A stretch of 64,000 nucleotides of DNA. Origin: Flavobacterium rakeshii (GTDB lineage Bacteria > Bacteroidota > Bacteroidia > Flavobacteriales > Flavobacteriaceae). A model generated the notes under the pieces. The model was not told the origin of the DNA. It made no database searches and saw only the letters and a program-made list of their open reading frames with translations. The stretch lies in assembly GCF_009741375.1 (NCBI RefSeq), contig NZ_WOWP01000061.1:62001-126000 (forward strand). The letters run 5' to 3'. The stretch's first letter is position 1. The number at the start of each line of letters is the position of its first letter. A program made the position numbers and the translations under genes. This document shows positions 24,989 to 33,656 of this stretch, piece after piece.

Positions 24989-25054
24989 TAGTTAAAATGC
25001 GGTAAAAAATCCAGATTTAAACATCTGGAAAAGGTTTAGCTACGTATTTATAAT

Positions 25055-25062
25055 TACATTTG
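25055..25062 (+). promoter_or_regulatory. -7 element of the tatA promoter
   Basis: TACATTTG, an exact TAnnTTTG, 19 bases before the tatA ATG. Confidence 0.55.
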
Positions 25063-25081
25063 TAGTATAAAATCTCATAAT

Positions 25082-25393
25082 ATGTTTGGAATAGGAGGAG
25101 GAGAACTTTTCTTCGTTATACTTGTGGTACTCATGCTTTTTGGGTCTGATAAGATTCCTGAAATAGCCCGTTCATTAGGTAAGGGTATGAAGCAGCTTAA
25201 GAACGCAACTAACGAAATTAAGTCGGAGATTAATAAGAATGCCGATTTTAACGATATCAAAAATACATTTAACGATGTTCGTTCTGATGTTACATCGCAC
25301 ACAAAAAATTTAGGGAATAATATTACAGAAGAAATAAATCAGGTTAAGGAGAATATTGAAGATGCTTCTGGACCTATAAAACGTATGAGATAA
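25082..25393 (+). CDS. tatA: Twin-arginine translocase subunit TatA/TatE family
   Basis: A 103-residue protein: a short periplasmic N-terminus (MFGIGGGE), one membrane helix (LFFVILVVLMLF), the GSDKIPEIARSLGKGM hinge and amphipathic helix, then a long charged, coiled-coil-prone tail. This is the TatA family plan. No tatC is next to it, so the Tat translocon is split in this genome. Its stop overlaps the ATG of the PAP2 gene (TAATG). Confidence 0.88.
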   Translation: MFGIGGGELFFVILVVLMLFGSDKIPEIARSLGKGMKQLKNATNEIKSEINKNADFNDIKNTFNDVRSDVTSHTKNLGNNITEEINQVKENIEDASGPIKRMR

Positions 25394-25986
25394 TGCTTGA
25401 TTCTCTTATTGAATTAGACAAAAATCTATTAATTTACCTAAATTCACTTGGAACACCGGCTTTTGATGGTTTTTGGCTTTTTATAACAAAGCAGTTAAAC
25501 TGGATTCCGGTATTTCTTTTCCTTTTATATCTTACGTTTAAAAACCTGGGTTGGAGAAATACCGTTTTGGTAATAATAATGTTGTCGTTATTAATAACCC
25601 TTACAGACCAGACTACTAATTTATTTAAAAATACAGTACAACGATTAAGGCCTCTTAATAACCCGGATATAGCAGGATTTGTAAGAGGCTTTAAGTACAG
25701 CTCGTCCTATAGCTTTTTCTCCGGTCATGCTTCTAACTCCATGGCATGTGCTTTCTTTTTGTATCATGTTTTAAAGCCTCATGTTAAGCACATGTGGATT
25801 ATTTTCCTGTGGCCATTAATATTTGCTTACAGCAGGATATATTTGGCACTTCATTATCCGGGAGATATACTTTCTGGATTTGTTTGGGGTATATTTACCT
25901 CTTCGCTGTTATTAATGTTATATCGCTTTTTACGAAAGTTCCTTCCCAAAAATCAGCAGGGTTTAGATAATCCTGCTAACAGTTAA
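25393..25986 (+). CDS. PAP2 family membrane phosphatase
   Basis: A 197-residue protein with about five to six hydrophobic spans. The three phosphatase motifs are complete: KNTVQRLRPL (KxxxxxxRP), FFSGHAS (SGH) and SRIYLALHYPGD (SRxxxxxHxxxD). It may dephosphorylate undecaprenyl pyrophosphate or another lipid phosphate on the outer face of the inner membrane; sequence alone does not choose. It is coupled to tatA by TAATG. Its 3' end overlaps the converging methyltransferase gene by 24 bases. Confidence 0.85.
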   Translation: MLDSLIELDKNLLIYLNSLGTPAFDGFWLFITKQLNWIPVFLFLLYLTFKNLGWRNTVLVIIMLSLLITLTDQTTNLFKNTVQRLRPLNNPDIAGFVRGFKYSSSYSFFSGHASNSMACAFFLYHVLKPHVKHMWIIFLWPLIFAYSRIYLALHYPGDILSGFVWGIFTSSLLLMLYRFLRKFLPKNQQGLDNPANS

Positions 25987-26604
25987 TCCGTCTCTTATTG
26001 GTAAAAGTACGGTTTCTACCCTAGGATCGTCTTTAAGTAATTTATTATACTCCAGTAATACCTTAGTACTTATATCATTCGGTTTTAGTTCTTCAAGTAC
26101 TTTACCGCTCCAAAGTACGTTGTCAGATAGTATAATTCCGCCTTTGTTCATTAGGGGTACTATCATATTAAAGTAGTGAATGTAGTTTTCCTTGTCGGCA
26201 TCAATAAATACAAGATCAAACTTTTTGTTTAGTGTAGGGATAATATCAAGGGCACTTCCTAAATGCTGGTGTATTTGATTTTTATAATCGCTAAGGTCAA
26301 AATATTTTCTTTGAAAATCAACCAGTTCCTCATTTACATCTATAGTGTCCAGTTCACCGCCAGGAGCCAATCCTTCGGCAAGGCATAATGCTGCATAGCC
26401 CGTATAAGTGCCAATTTCCAGTATATTTTTTGGGTTAACAAGTTTAGAGATCATGCTAAGTACCCTTCCCTGAAAATGCCCGCTAAGCATTCTTGGCTGT
26501 AATATTTTTTGATGTGTTTCCCTGTTTAGCCTCTGTAGTAAATCAGGTTCGTTTTCACTATGTTGAGCTGCGTAATCTTCCAGTTCTTCAGAAATAAAAT
26601 GCAT
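25963..26604 (-). CDS. O-methyltransferase (class I, catechol/caffeoyl-CoA type)
   Basis: A 213-residue Methyltransf_3 protein. LVNPKNILEIGTYTGYAALCL is the SAM loop; TIDVNEELVDF, KFDLVFIDADKENYIHYF and GGIILSDNVLWSGKV are the metal- and substrate-side motifs of cation-dependent O-methyltransferases. I use the ATG at 26602-26604 (MHFISEELEDY), because the twelve residues added by an upstream ATG look non-native. The substrate is unknown. It converges on the PAP2 gene. Confidence 0.83.
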   Translation of the reverse strand: MHFISEELEDYAAQHSENEPDLLQRLNRETHQKILQPRMLSGHFQGRVLSMISKLVNPKNILEIGTYTGYAALCLAEGLAPGGELDTIDVNEELVDFQRKYFDLSDYKNQIHQHLGSALDIIPTLNKKFDLVFIDADKENYIHYFNMIVPLMNKGGIILSDNVLWSGKVLEELKPNDISTKVLLEYNKLLKDDPRVETVLLPIRDGLTVSRII

Positions 26605-26780
26605 AAGTTCCTTTTTTAAATATATAACAAAAATAGGCAAAAAATGGAGTTCCTTGTTTATAGTATATAGAACTGCTAGCGGTGAATATATGCTTTTAAC
26701 ATGTTAAAAAGAGTTGTAACTGTTAAAAAGCAAACATATAAGCCTTATTTTAGCTGTTCCATATAAACCATAAATTAAAA

Positions 26781-28457
26781 ATGAAAAGAATACTTACTTT
26801 GCTTTTTATTAGCGTATTTGCTTTTTGTGAGGCGCAAATATCTAATGATTTTACTCCCGTAAGCTGGGAGGTTCAAAATATGGATGGTGTCGCTCCTGTT
26901 GTTATGCCTTCTGTAAATCTTGATGCTTTAAGAAAGGAAGATGAGGTTAACGATAAGCGAAAAGATATTCCATACAGATTTGGTTATGAGTTTTTAGTAG
27001 ACTATAACCTGGCTAACAGTGGTAGCTGGCAAACACTTGAGAATGGAGATCGTATTTGGAGAATACGTTTTTACTCTGAAGGTGCTAAATCAATGAATTT
27101 TGTGTTTAGTGATTTTTATATGCCCGAAGGAGCAAGTCTTTGCCTTTACAGTAATGACAGAAAGGATGTACTTGGGGCTTATGATGAAAAACAAAACAAC
27201 CCTGAAAGAGTTTTGGGTACATGGCTGGTAACCGGAGACGATATCTGGTTAGAATATTATGAGCCAAAAGCTCAAAAAAATAAAGGAAAACTTGAGCTTT
27301 ATAAGTTAATTCATGGTTACAGAACTTCAAACGATATATTGAAAAATACTAATGACCTTGGTAGTGCAGGTAACTGTCATTATGATGTAAACTGTACTAT
27401 GGGTAGCGGTATTGATGATTTAAAAGATATAAACAAAAAGTCGGTTGCAATGATAATTGTAGGAGGCGGTCTATGTACAGGAGCATTAATAAATAATACC
27501 AATAACGATGGTACTCCTTACTTTTTAACGGCAAACCACTGTTACCAATCTTCGGGCGGAACCAGTTCACCATCGGGATGGGCTTTTAGGTTTAACTGGA
27601 TTAGTACTTCACCGTCGTGTGCAACATATGGCGGAAGTATTAGTAACTCTGATTTTCATACAGTAAGTGGAGCTCAGTTAAAAGCAAATCGTATAGGTAG
27701 TGATTTTTGTCTTGTACAAATAACAGGTCCTATTGATCCAAACTGGGGTTTGATTTATGCTGGCTGGGACAGGAGTGTTACTGCGCCAACTAAAACTTTT
27801 GGTATACATCACCCGGCGGGTGATATTATGAAAGTATCGTTAGATAATAATACACCTTCCTCAACAGTTACACAGGTTCAATCGTATGGAGATGTTCAGG
27901 TATGGGAAATAGCGAGTTGGGATAAAGGTGTTACCGAAGGTGGTTCATCTGGCTCCCCTTTATTTGATAATAACGGAAGGATAAGAGGGCAGCTTCTTGG
28001 TGGAGATTCTGAATGTAATTTGAATACACAAACATGGGAAACCACTACACAATCTAATGGTCTTGGAGATGTTTATGGAAGGTTCAATGTTTCGTGGAAT
28101 ACGGGAGGCTCATCGTCAAGCAGGCTTAAAGACTGGTTAGATCCTTCCGGTACAAATGTAATGATGCTTGATTATTATGATGGTACACTTGGTCTTGACA
28201 ATATTGCTGCGCCTGTAAATACAATAAAAGTTTATCCTAATCCGTCAAACGGAGTGTTCACTGTTCAGTTTGCCAATACTGTTTCATCATTACAATATGA
28301 GGTGTATAATGTATTGGGTCAGGTTGTAAAAACCGGTAAGGTAACACAATCTAATAACAGTATAGACCTTTCAAACTACACTAATGGTATTTATATATTA
28401 AGAACTGTTAATGCCGATACTAACAGTGTTTACTCTCAAAAAATAGTAAAAAGATAG
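26781..28457 (+). CDS. T9SS-secreted trypsin-like serine protease (lysyl-endopeptidase-like)
   Basis: A 558-residue secreted protein: signal peptide ILTLLFISVFAFCEAQ, propeptide-like region to about residue 195, then a chymotrypsin-fold domain. The triad is readable: His in FLTANHCYQ, Asp in GSDFCLVQ and Ser in GGSSGSPLF. NCHYDVNCTMG with paired cysteines resembles lysyl endopeptidases. The C-terminal 75 residues (VYPNPSNGVFTV, YEVYNVLGQVV, NGIYILR) are a type A T9SS sorting domain, so the protein is exported and probably anchored or released at the surface. Confidence 0.88.
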   Translation: MKRILTLLFISVFAFCEAQISNDFTPVSWEVQNMDGVAPVVMPSVNLDALRKEDEVNDKRKDIPYRFGYEFLVDYNLANSGSWQTLENGDRIWRIRFYSEGAKSMNFVFSDFYMPEGASLCLYSNDRKDVLGAYDEKQNNPERVLGTWLVTGDDIWLEYYEPKAQKNKGKLELYKLIHGYRTSNDILKNTNDLGSAGNCHYDVNCTMGSGIDDLKDINKKSVAMIIVGGGLCTGALINNTNNDGTPYFLTANHCYQSSGGTSSPSGWAFRFNWISTSPSCATYGGSISNSDFHTVSGAQLKANRIGSDFCLVQITGPIDPNWGLIYAGWDRSVTAPTKTFGIHHPAGDIMKVSLDNNTPSSTVTQVQSYGDVQVWEIASWDKGVTEGGSSGSPLFDNNGRIRGQLLGGDSECNLNTQTWETTTQSNGLGDVYGRFNVSWNTGGSSSSRLKDWLDPSGTNVMMLDYYDGTLGLDNIAAPVNTIKVYPNPSNGVFTVQFANTVSSLQYEVYNVLGQVVKTGKVTQSNNSIDLSNYTNGIYILRTVNADTNSVYSQKIVKR

Positions 28458-28486
28458 AGGAGAACAAGCCTTTTAAAAATAAGTTT

Positions 28487-28519
28487 TTAGCCCTTAATTT
28501 ATTAAGGGCTAATTTTTTT
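28487..28519 (+). terminator. Terminator of the secreted protease gene
   Basis: TTAGCCCTTAA-ttta-TTAAGGGCTAA followed by seven T. Confidence 0.88.
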
Positions 28520-28532
28520 AATTAATACTTGT

Positions 28533-28540
28533 TAACTTTG
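28533..28540 (+). promoter_or_regulatory. -7 element of rlmN, 4 bases from the start codon
   Basis: TAACTTTG, an exact TAnnTTTG, then GCGC and the ATG of rlmN. It implies a leaderless or near-leaderless transcript. Confidence 0.6.
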
Positions 28541-28544
28541 CGCC

Positions 28545-29600
28545 ATGCAAACGCAAAAGAAAGATATAAGGGCGCTAACAAAAGAACAGATTCGTGATTT
28601 TTTTGTGGCAAATGGAGACAAGGCATTTCGCGGCAATCAGGTATATGAGTGGCTGTGGAGCAAGCGTGTACACAGTTTTGATGATATGACCAATGTGTCT
28701 AAAACAACCAGGCAAATGCTGGAAGACAACTTTGTGATTAATCATATACGGGTAGACCAAATGCAAAAAAGTAGTGATGGTACTGTAAAAAATGCCGTTC
28801 GCTTACATGACGGACTGGTGGTTGAGTCGGTGCTAATCCCTACCGAAACCCGTACTACAGCCTGTGTGTCCAGTCAGGTAGGGTGTAGTCTTGACTGTAA
28901 CTTTTGTGCAACTGCAAGGCTTAAACGCATGCGTAACCTTAATCCTGATGAGATTTATGATCAGGTAGCGGCAATAGATAATGAAAGCCGACTGTATCAT
29001 GACAGGCCTCTTTCCAATATTGTTTTTATGGGGATGGGAGAGCCTTTAATGAATTACAATAATGTAATTGCTGCTATAGATATGATTACATCACCCGAAG
29101 GGTTAGGAATGTCGCCTAAGCGTATTACCGTTTCTACATCGGGGGTGCCAAAAATGATTAAAAAACTGGCAGATGACGAGGTTAGGTTTAAACTGGCAGT
29201 ATCACTACACTCGGCGGTAGATGAGGTTAGATCTCAAATAATGCCGTTTAGTAAAAGCTTTCCGTTAAAGGATTTAAGAGAGTCGCTGGAATATTGGTAT
29301 AGTAAAACCAAAAGTCGTGTTACTTATGAGTATGTGGTTTGGAAAGGAATAAACGATTCCAAACGCGATATAGATGCACTGGTTAAGTTTTGCAAATATG
29401 TGCCGTGTAAAGTTAATCTTATTGAATACAATCCTATTGATGATGGTGAGTTCCAACAGGCATCACCACAGGCAATAGAAGATTATATTACGGCTCTTGA
29501 AAATAACGGTATAGTGGCAAAAGTTAGGCGAAGTCGCGGTAAAGATATTGATGCAGCCTGTGGTCAGCTTGCTAATAAAAATGAAGCGGCAACAAATTAA
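28545..29600 (+). CDS. rlmN: Dual-specificity RNA methyltransferase RlmN (23S A2503 / tRNA A37, C2)
   Basis: A 351-residue radical-SAM enzyme. The Cx3Cx2C iron-sulfur motif is in VGCSLDCNFCATARL, with the GMGEPLMN motif following; the catalytic cysteine is in AACGQLA near the C-terminus. It methylates C2 of A2503 in 23S rRNA and of A37 in some tRNAs, using a methyl-cysteine intermediate. The start codon follows a perfect -7 element by 4 bases. A terminator precedes it, so it is its own unit. Confidence 0.94.
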   Translation: MQTQKKDIRALTKEQIRDFFVANGDKAFRGNQVYEWLWSKRVHSFDDMTNVSKTTRQMLEDNFVINHIRVDQMQKSSDGTVKNAVRLHDGLVVESVLIPTETRTTACVSSQVGCSLDCNFCATARLKRMRNLNPDEIYDQVAAIDNESRLYHDRPLSNIVFMGMGEPLMNYNNVIAAIDMITSPEGLGMSPKRITVSTSGVPKMIKKLADDEVRFKLAVSLHSAVDEVRSQIMPFSKSFPLKDLRESLEYWYSKTKSRVTYEYVVWKGINDSKRDIDALVKFCKYVPCKVNLIEYNPIDDGEFQQASPQAIEDYITALENNGIVAKVRRSRGKDIDAACGQLANKNEAATN

Positions 29601-29634
29601 TTTTGTAATAACCATGTTTTACTGCGGTTTCTTA

Positions 29635-29666
29635 TTGTAATCACAACAAACAATTTTCTATCTTTG
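29635..29666 (+). promoter_or_regulatory. Promoter of the polyprenyl synthase gene
   Basis: TTG at 29635-29637, a 21-base spacer and TATCTTTG at 29659-29666, an exact -33/-7 pair. The ATG follows 8 bases later, so the leader is one or two bases at most. Confidence 0.72.
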
Positions 29667-29674
29667 AAACCGCA

Positions 29675-30652
29675 ATGAAAATCACAGAGCAAATAAAGCA
29701 GCCTATATTACAGGAGATGGAACTTTTTGAAAAGAAGTTTCATGAATCCATGTCTTCTAAGGTTGCACTGCTTAACAGAATTACTTACTACATTGTAAAC
29801 CGTAAAGGGAAACAAATGCGACCTATGTTTGTTTTTCTTACCGCTAAGATGATTAGCGAAGGTACGGTTAATGAGCGTACTTATAGAGGGGCTTCGGTTA
29901 TAGAGCTTATACATACAGCAACCCTGGTTCATGACGATGTAGTGGATGATAGTAATAAACGTCGTGGTTTTTTCTCCATTAATGCATTATGGAAAAATAA
30001 AATTGCCGTTTTAGTGGGTGATTATCTTTTATCAAAAGGATTATTACTCTCTATTGATAACGGAGATTTTGATTTGTTAAAAATAATATCGGTAGCTGTT
30101 AGGGAAATGAGTGAGGGAGAGCTTCTTCAAATTGAAAAAGCCCGAAGACTTGATATTACCGAAGAGGTGTATTATGAAATTATCCGTCAAAAAACTGCTA
30201 CACTTATAGCTGCCTGTTGTTCACTTGGAGCCTGTTCTGTAGATCCCGATAGTGAGCATGTGGAGAAAATGAGGAAGTTTGGTGAGCTAATAGGTATGGC
30301 TTTTCAAATTAAAGATGACCTTTTTGATTATACTGATGATGCTATAGGTAAACCTACCGGTATTGATATCAAGGAACAAAAAATGACACTTCCGCTTATA
30401 CATGTGCTTAATACCTGTACTAAAGACGAAAAGAAGTGGTTAATCAATTCGATTAAAAATCATAATAAAGATAAAAAGCGTGTTAAACAGGTTATAGCTT
30501 TTGTAAAAGAAAATAAAGGACTTGATTATGCCGAGAAGAAAATGGTAGAGTTCCAGCAGGAAGCCTTAATGTTGCTTTCAGATTATCCTTCTTCTCCATA
30601 TAAAGATGCGCTTACCCTCATGGTAAACTACGTTATAGATAGAAAAATATAG
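29675..30652 (+). CDS. Polyprenyl diphosphate synthase (trans, long-chain)
   Basis: A 325-residue trans-isoprenyl diphosphate synthase. The two aspartate-rich motifs are LVHDDVVDDSNKRRG (DDxxD with the following Arg pair) and FQIKDDLFDYTDD. Small residues upstream of the first motif (IELIHTATL) fit a long-chain product such as the menaquinone side chain (octaprenyl or similar); the exact length is inference. It has its own promoter and a hairpin terminator. Confidence 0.9.
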   Translation: MKITEQIKQPILQEMELFEKKFHESMSSKVALLNRITYYIVNRKGKQMRPMFVFLTAKMISEGTVNERTYRGASVIELIHTATLVHDDVVDDSNKRRGFFSINALWKNKIAVLVGDYLLSKGLLLSIDNGDFDLLKIISVAVREMSEGELLQIEKARRLDITEEVYYEIIRQKTATLIAACCSLGACSVDPDSEHVEKMRKFGELIGMAFQIKDDLFDYTDDAIGKPTGIDIKEQKMTLPLIHVLNTCTKDEKKWLINSIKNHNKDKKRVKQVIAFVKENKGLDYAEKKMVEFQQEALMLLSDYPSSPYKDALTLMVNYVIDRKI

Positions 30653-30654
30653 TT

Positions 30655-30690
30655 TAAAGCCGCTGAATTTCAGTGGCTTTAATTTTTAAT
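30655..30690 (+). terminator. Terminator of the polyprenyl synthase gene
   Basis: AAAGCCGCTGAA-ttt-CAGTGGCTTT with one G-T pair, then a T-rich run. Confidence 0.78.
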
Positions 30691-30800
30691 TTTATTTTTT
30701 TTTTACCTTTCATGCAACTATTTTATATAAGTACTCGTCTATGTATATAGAAGTCGGTTAAATTGTAACCACACCAAACAAACAACCAATAACCAACACT

Positions 30801-31361
30801 TTGAAAGTGATTGCCTTACATCAGGAAGAAAAGGATTTAATCCGCCTGGCTGTCGATAATAACCGTCACGCCCAGCACAGGATATATACTACCTATTCTC
30901 CAAAAATGTTAAGCGTGTGCAGGCAGTATATTAAAGACCTTCAACAGGCAGAAGATATTATGATTACTGCATTTATGAAGGTCTTTACAAAGCTAAAGGA
31001 CTTTGAACATAAAGGTAGTTTTGAAGGCTGGATAAGAAGGGTTATGGTTAACGAATGTATATCGTATTTAAGGGTAAATAAAAAAATGAATTTCCTTGAA
31101 GACGAATACTATACCGAAGGAACGGTTAATGATGTGGAGTGGCAGCTTTCGGTAGAGGAGATACAATGTTTAATAGATAATTTACCCGAAGGTTATAAAA
31201 TGGTATTTAACCTCTACATTATTGAAGGTTATAAGCACCATGAAATTGCCCAAATGTTAGGGATTAACGAAGGGACTTCAAAATCGCAGCTTTCACATGC
31301 CAGAAAAATGCTGCAGGAACAAATTAATAAATTAAAGAGTTACTCTAATGGAACCGAATAA
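30801..31361 (+). CDS. ECF-type sigma-70 family RNA polymerase sigma factor
   Basis: A 186-residue two-domain sigma factor starting at TTG. Region 2 is visible as DLQQAEDIMITAFMKVFTKL and GSFEGWIRRVMVNECISYLR; region 4 is LPEGYKMVFNLYIIEGYKHH then EIAQMLGINEGTSKSQLSHA. It overlaps the next gene by 14 bases. That gene has one membrane span and looks like its anti-sigma partner, so activity is likely released by an envelope signal. The target promoter is unknown. Confidence 0.9.
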   Translation: MKVIALHQEEKDLIRLAVDNNRHAQHRIYTTYSPKMLSVCRQYIKDLQQAEDIMITAFMKVFTKLKDFEHKGSFEGWIRRVMVNECISYLRVNKKMNFLEDEYYTEGTVNDVEWQLSVEEIQCLIDNLPEGYKMVFNLYIIEGYKHHEIAQMLGINEGTSKSQLSHARKMLQEQINKLKSYSNGTE

Positions 31362-32061
31362 TTGGGAGAAAGAAATTAAGGAAAAGCTAAATAGCAGGGA
31401 TATACAGCCTACTGATGCAGCTTGGGACAGGCTGGATGCGATGCTTTCGGTTACAGAAAAGAAAAAGGTAAAACCGGTTCGTGTATGGATGTATGCGGCA
31501 GCTGGGTTTATAGGTATACTGCTTACCGCAAGTTTGTTTTTTAAAGTGACTCAAAATCAGGAGACTGTTCCTGTAATTAATAATAATATAAATAGTTTTG
31601 TTGTAGCCCCTACAGCACCCCTTGGGACAGATAGTATTACCATAGGTAATATTTTAGATAATAATCAAAAATCAGTAGTTAAGCCTGCTACAATGGTAAT
31701 CCAACAGTCTGTAGCAAATACTCAAAATCCGGTAAAAGAAAATCCGGAAAACAGGGTAAAAACAAAACATATAAATACACAACCGGGAGCAATAGCTAAT
31801 AATACTTCTGATCTTGCAGTGTCGGGAACTCCTTTGTCTGTTCCGTTAACACCTGATATGGAGGCTGAAAAGCTTTTAGAGGAAACGCTGTTAAGTGTAA
31901 AACTTCCTAAAGAGAAACCAACTGTTAAGGTAAGTGCTAACTCACTACTTAATGAGGTTGAAGACCAGTTAGACAATAATTACAGAAGTAAAACATGGCA
32001 AACGATAACCGAGAAATACAATGCGGTTAAAACTTCTGTAGTGAACAGAAACATCGAATAA
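31348..32061 (+). CDS. Putative anti-sigma factor (single-span membrane protein)
   Basis: A 237-residue protein. The cytoplasmic N-terminus (WEKEIKEKLNSRDIQPTDAA, residues 5-24, then WDRLDAML) is a short helical stretch of the kind that binds sigma factors; a membrane helix (MYAAAGFIGILLTASLFF) spans about residues 48-66. The periplasmic part is Asn/Thr/Pro-rich and looks disordered, ending in a helical tail. I recognise no named domain. The call rests on position (overlapping the sigma gene) and topology. Confidence 0.65.
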   Translation: MEPNNWEKEIKEKLNSRDIQPTDAAWDRLDAMLSVTEKKKVKPVRVWMYAAAGFIGILLTASLFFKVTQNQETVPVINNNINSFVVAPTAPLGTDSITIGNILDNNQKSVVKPATMVIQQSVANTQNPVKENPENRVKTKHINTQPGAIANNTSDLAVSGTPLSVPLTPDMEAEKLLEETLLSVKLPKEKPTVKVSANSLLNEVEDQLDNNYRSKTWQTITEKYNAVKTSVVNRNIE

Positions 32062-32092
32062 TCTTGAAACAATACCAAAACAAAAACAGGAT

Positions 32093-33136
32093 ATGAAAAC
32101 AATAATTTTTTATCTGACGGCTTTGCTATGCCTTGCTGCCAGTAAAATGGGGGCTCAGACCTTTGAAAGGAGAGCTAGGGATATTTCCTATAACATTGCC
32201 CAGATTTCCAAAGAGGAAAAAGACTCTCTTAAAATTGAGGTTGAAGAAGTAAATAAACTACTTGAAACAGATGATATAACTAAAGAGGAGGCAAATAAGA
32301 GAAAACTGGCCTTTGCCGAAAAAAGGGCTGCTAATATTGAAGAACGTGTTGCCGTAGAGCGTGAAAAACTGGATAAACTGGTGCAGGACAGAATAGATGG
32401 TAATATTGAAGAAAGCTTTCGCTCTTTTTCAATTACTTATGATCCGGGTACTGTAAAGTTTAAAAAAGATACGACTGTTACCAAAAAATATTATGAGTTT
32501 AAAAGAACTACCTCTCAGTTTGTATTTGCTTTGGGCTTTAACCGATTGATGACAGATGGTAAAGTGGATAATGACAACTATAAATTAAGATCTGATTTTT
32601 ATGAATGGGGATTAACTTTTAATACCCGAATATTAAGAAATAATAATCTGCTGCATGCCAAGTACGGACTGTCTTTACAGTACAATAACCTAAGGCCGGA
32701 GGACGATAAGGTTTTTGTAACAGATGAGGGTAAAACTATTCTTGCTGATAGCGGTACTGATATCGATTTAGCCAGATTAAGGTATGTTAATCTAGTCGTT
32801 CCGGTACATTTAGAGTTTGATTTTACTAAAAAACAGGAAAATGAAGGTAAAACATATTACCCTACTTATAATAGTTTTAGAGTTGGTTTAGGTGGGTATG
32901 CCGGTGTAAATGTGAAGGAAAAACAAATTTTAAAATATGAGAATGCAGATGGTAATGATGTAAAGGAAAGACGAAGAGGTAATTATAATATAAATGATTT
33001 TGTTTACGGGCTTAGCGCATATGTTGGTTATGAGGCGATTAGTCTTTATGTTAAATATGATTTACAGCCGGTTTTCGAAAATAATGAAATAGATCAAAAT
33101 AATGTATCTCTTGGCATAAGATTTGATTTCAATTAA
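32093..33136 (+). CDS. Predicted outer-membrane beta-barrel protein with coiled-coil N-terminus
   Basis: A 347-residue protein. After a signal peptide (IIFYLTALLCLAASKMGAQ) comes a charged coiled-coil region at about residues 30-110 (KIEVEEVNKLLETDD, EERVAVEREKLDKLV). The C-terminal half alternates hydrophobic and polar residues (FALGFNRLMTDG, FYEWGLTFNTRIL, LLHAKYGLSLQYN) and ends LGIRFDFN, an aromatic-ended last strand typical of outer-membrane barrels. It is third in the sigma/anti-sigma unit and may be its target or sensor. No family name can be given. Confidence 0.6.
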   Translation: MKTIIFYLTALLCLAASKMGAQTFERRARDISYNIAQISKEEKDSLKIEVEEVNKLLETDDITKEEANKRKLAFAEKRAANIEERVAVEREKLDKLVQDRIDGNIEESFRSFSITYDPGTVKFKKDTTVTKKYYEFKRTTSQFVFALGFNRLMTDGKVDNDNYKLRSDFYEWGLTFNTRILRNNNLLHAKYGLSLQYNNLRPEDDKVFVTDEGKTILADSGTDIDLARLRYVNLVVPVHLEFDFTKKQENEGKTYYPTYNSFRVGLGGYAGVNVKEKQILKYENADGNDVKERRRGNYNINDFVYGLSAYVGYEAISLYVKYDLQPVFENNEIDQNNVSLGIRFDFN

Positions 33137-33162
33137 ACAAATTAGGGTTAGTTTTGTACTTC

Positions 33163-33205
33163 AAAAAGGCGTTTCCTTGTAATTCGGGAAGCGCTTTTTT
33201 ATTTT
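33163..33205 (+). terminator. Terminator of the sigma-factor operon
   Basis: AAAAAGGCGTTTCC ... GGAAGCGCTTTTTT with one G-T pair and one bulge, followed by more T. Confidence 0.7.
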
Positions 33206-33272
33206 TAACACTTTGTTAACAAAAATAAATTACGTATTTTCCACAAATGTAAATTGTATTTTCCTGCAAATG

Positions 33273-33302
33273 TTGTAGTGAAAACCATAATTAGTAGTTT
33301 TG
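33273..33302 (+). promoter_or_regulatory. Promoter of a small unknown gene
   Basis: TTG at 33273-33275, a 19-base spacer and TAGTTTTG at 33295-33302. Confidence 0.65.
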
Positions 33303-33328
33303 CATAACAAATTTAAAAATTGATTAAT

Positions 33329-33643
33329 ATGCCAATTGACAAACACACCGGAGAATTTATCGACCTTACAGAGGCAAAAGAATTAACAAACACTTATCAG
33401 GCTGCATTCCCTACTGAGCCTAAATGTTTCTTTTTAGGAAGCGACAAAATACAATCAGTTATAGATCAGGAGGGTTGTGTAGGGATACGTATGTATAGAG
33501 CTTTTGATGTAGTAAGGAATGAACAGAATGTTGTTATTGTAGGAGTAAATGCAAACGGTAACGATATGACAGATGGTTTGCTTTTAGATAGGGCAGAAAA
33601 GTGTCCAAATGTTTGTGACACTACAAGTCCTTTGTCAAATTAA
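33329..33643 (+). CDS. Small conserved-looking protein of unknown function
   Basis: A 104-residue protein with no signal peptide and no membrane span. It opens MPIDKHTGEFIDLTEAKEL and contains KCFFLGSDKIQSVIDQEGCV, VIVGVNANGNDM and CPNVCDTTSPLSN, with four Cys in all. I do not recognise it. It starts at ATG 33329 (a TTG 9 bases earlier is less likely), 26 bases after a clean promoter, and is followed by an unusual hairpin. Single-gene unit in front of a membrane protein and a two-component pair. Confidence 0.6.
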   Translation: MPIDKHTGEFIDLTEAKELTNTYQAAFPTEPKCFFLGSDKIQSVIDQEGCVGIRMYRAFDVVRNEQNVVIVGVNANGNDMTDGLLLDRAEKCPNVCDTTSPLSN

Positions 33644-33656
33644 AAATCACAAAAAA

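Noticed and set aside
25011-25028. Hairpin CCAGAT / ATCTGG between the M1 peptidase and tatA genes
   Set aside because: Six-base stem with no T run on the plus strand; too weak to call a terminator.
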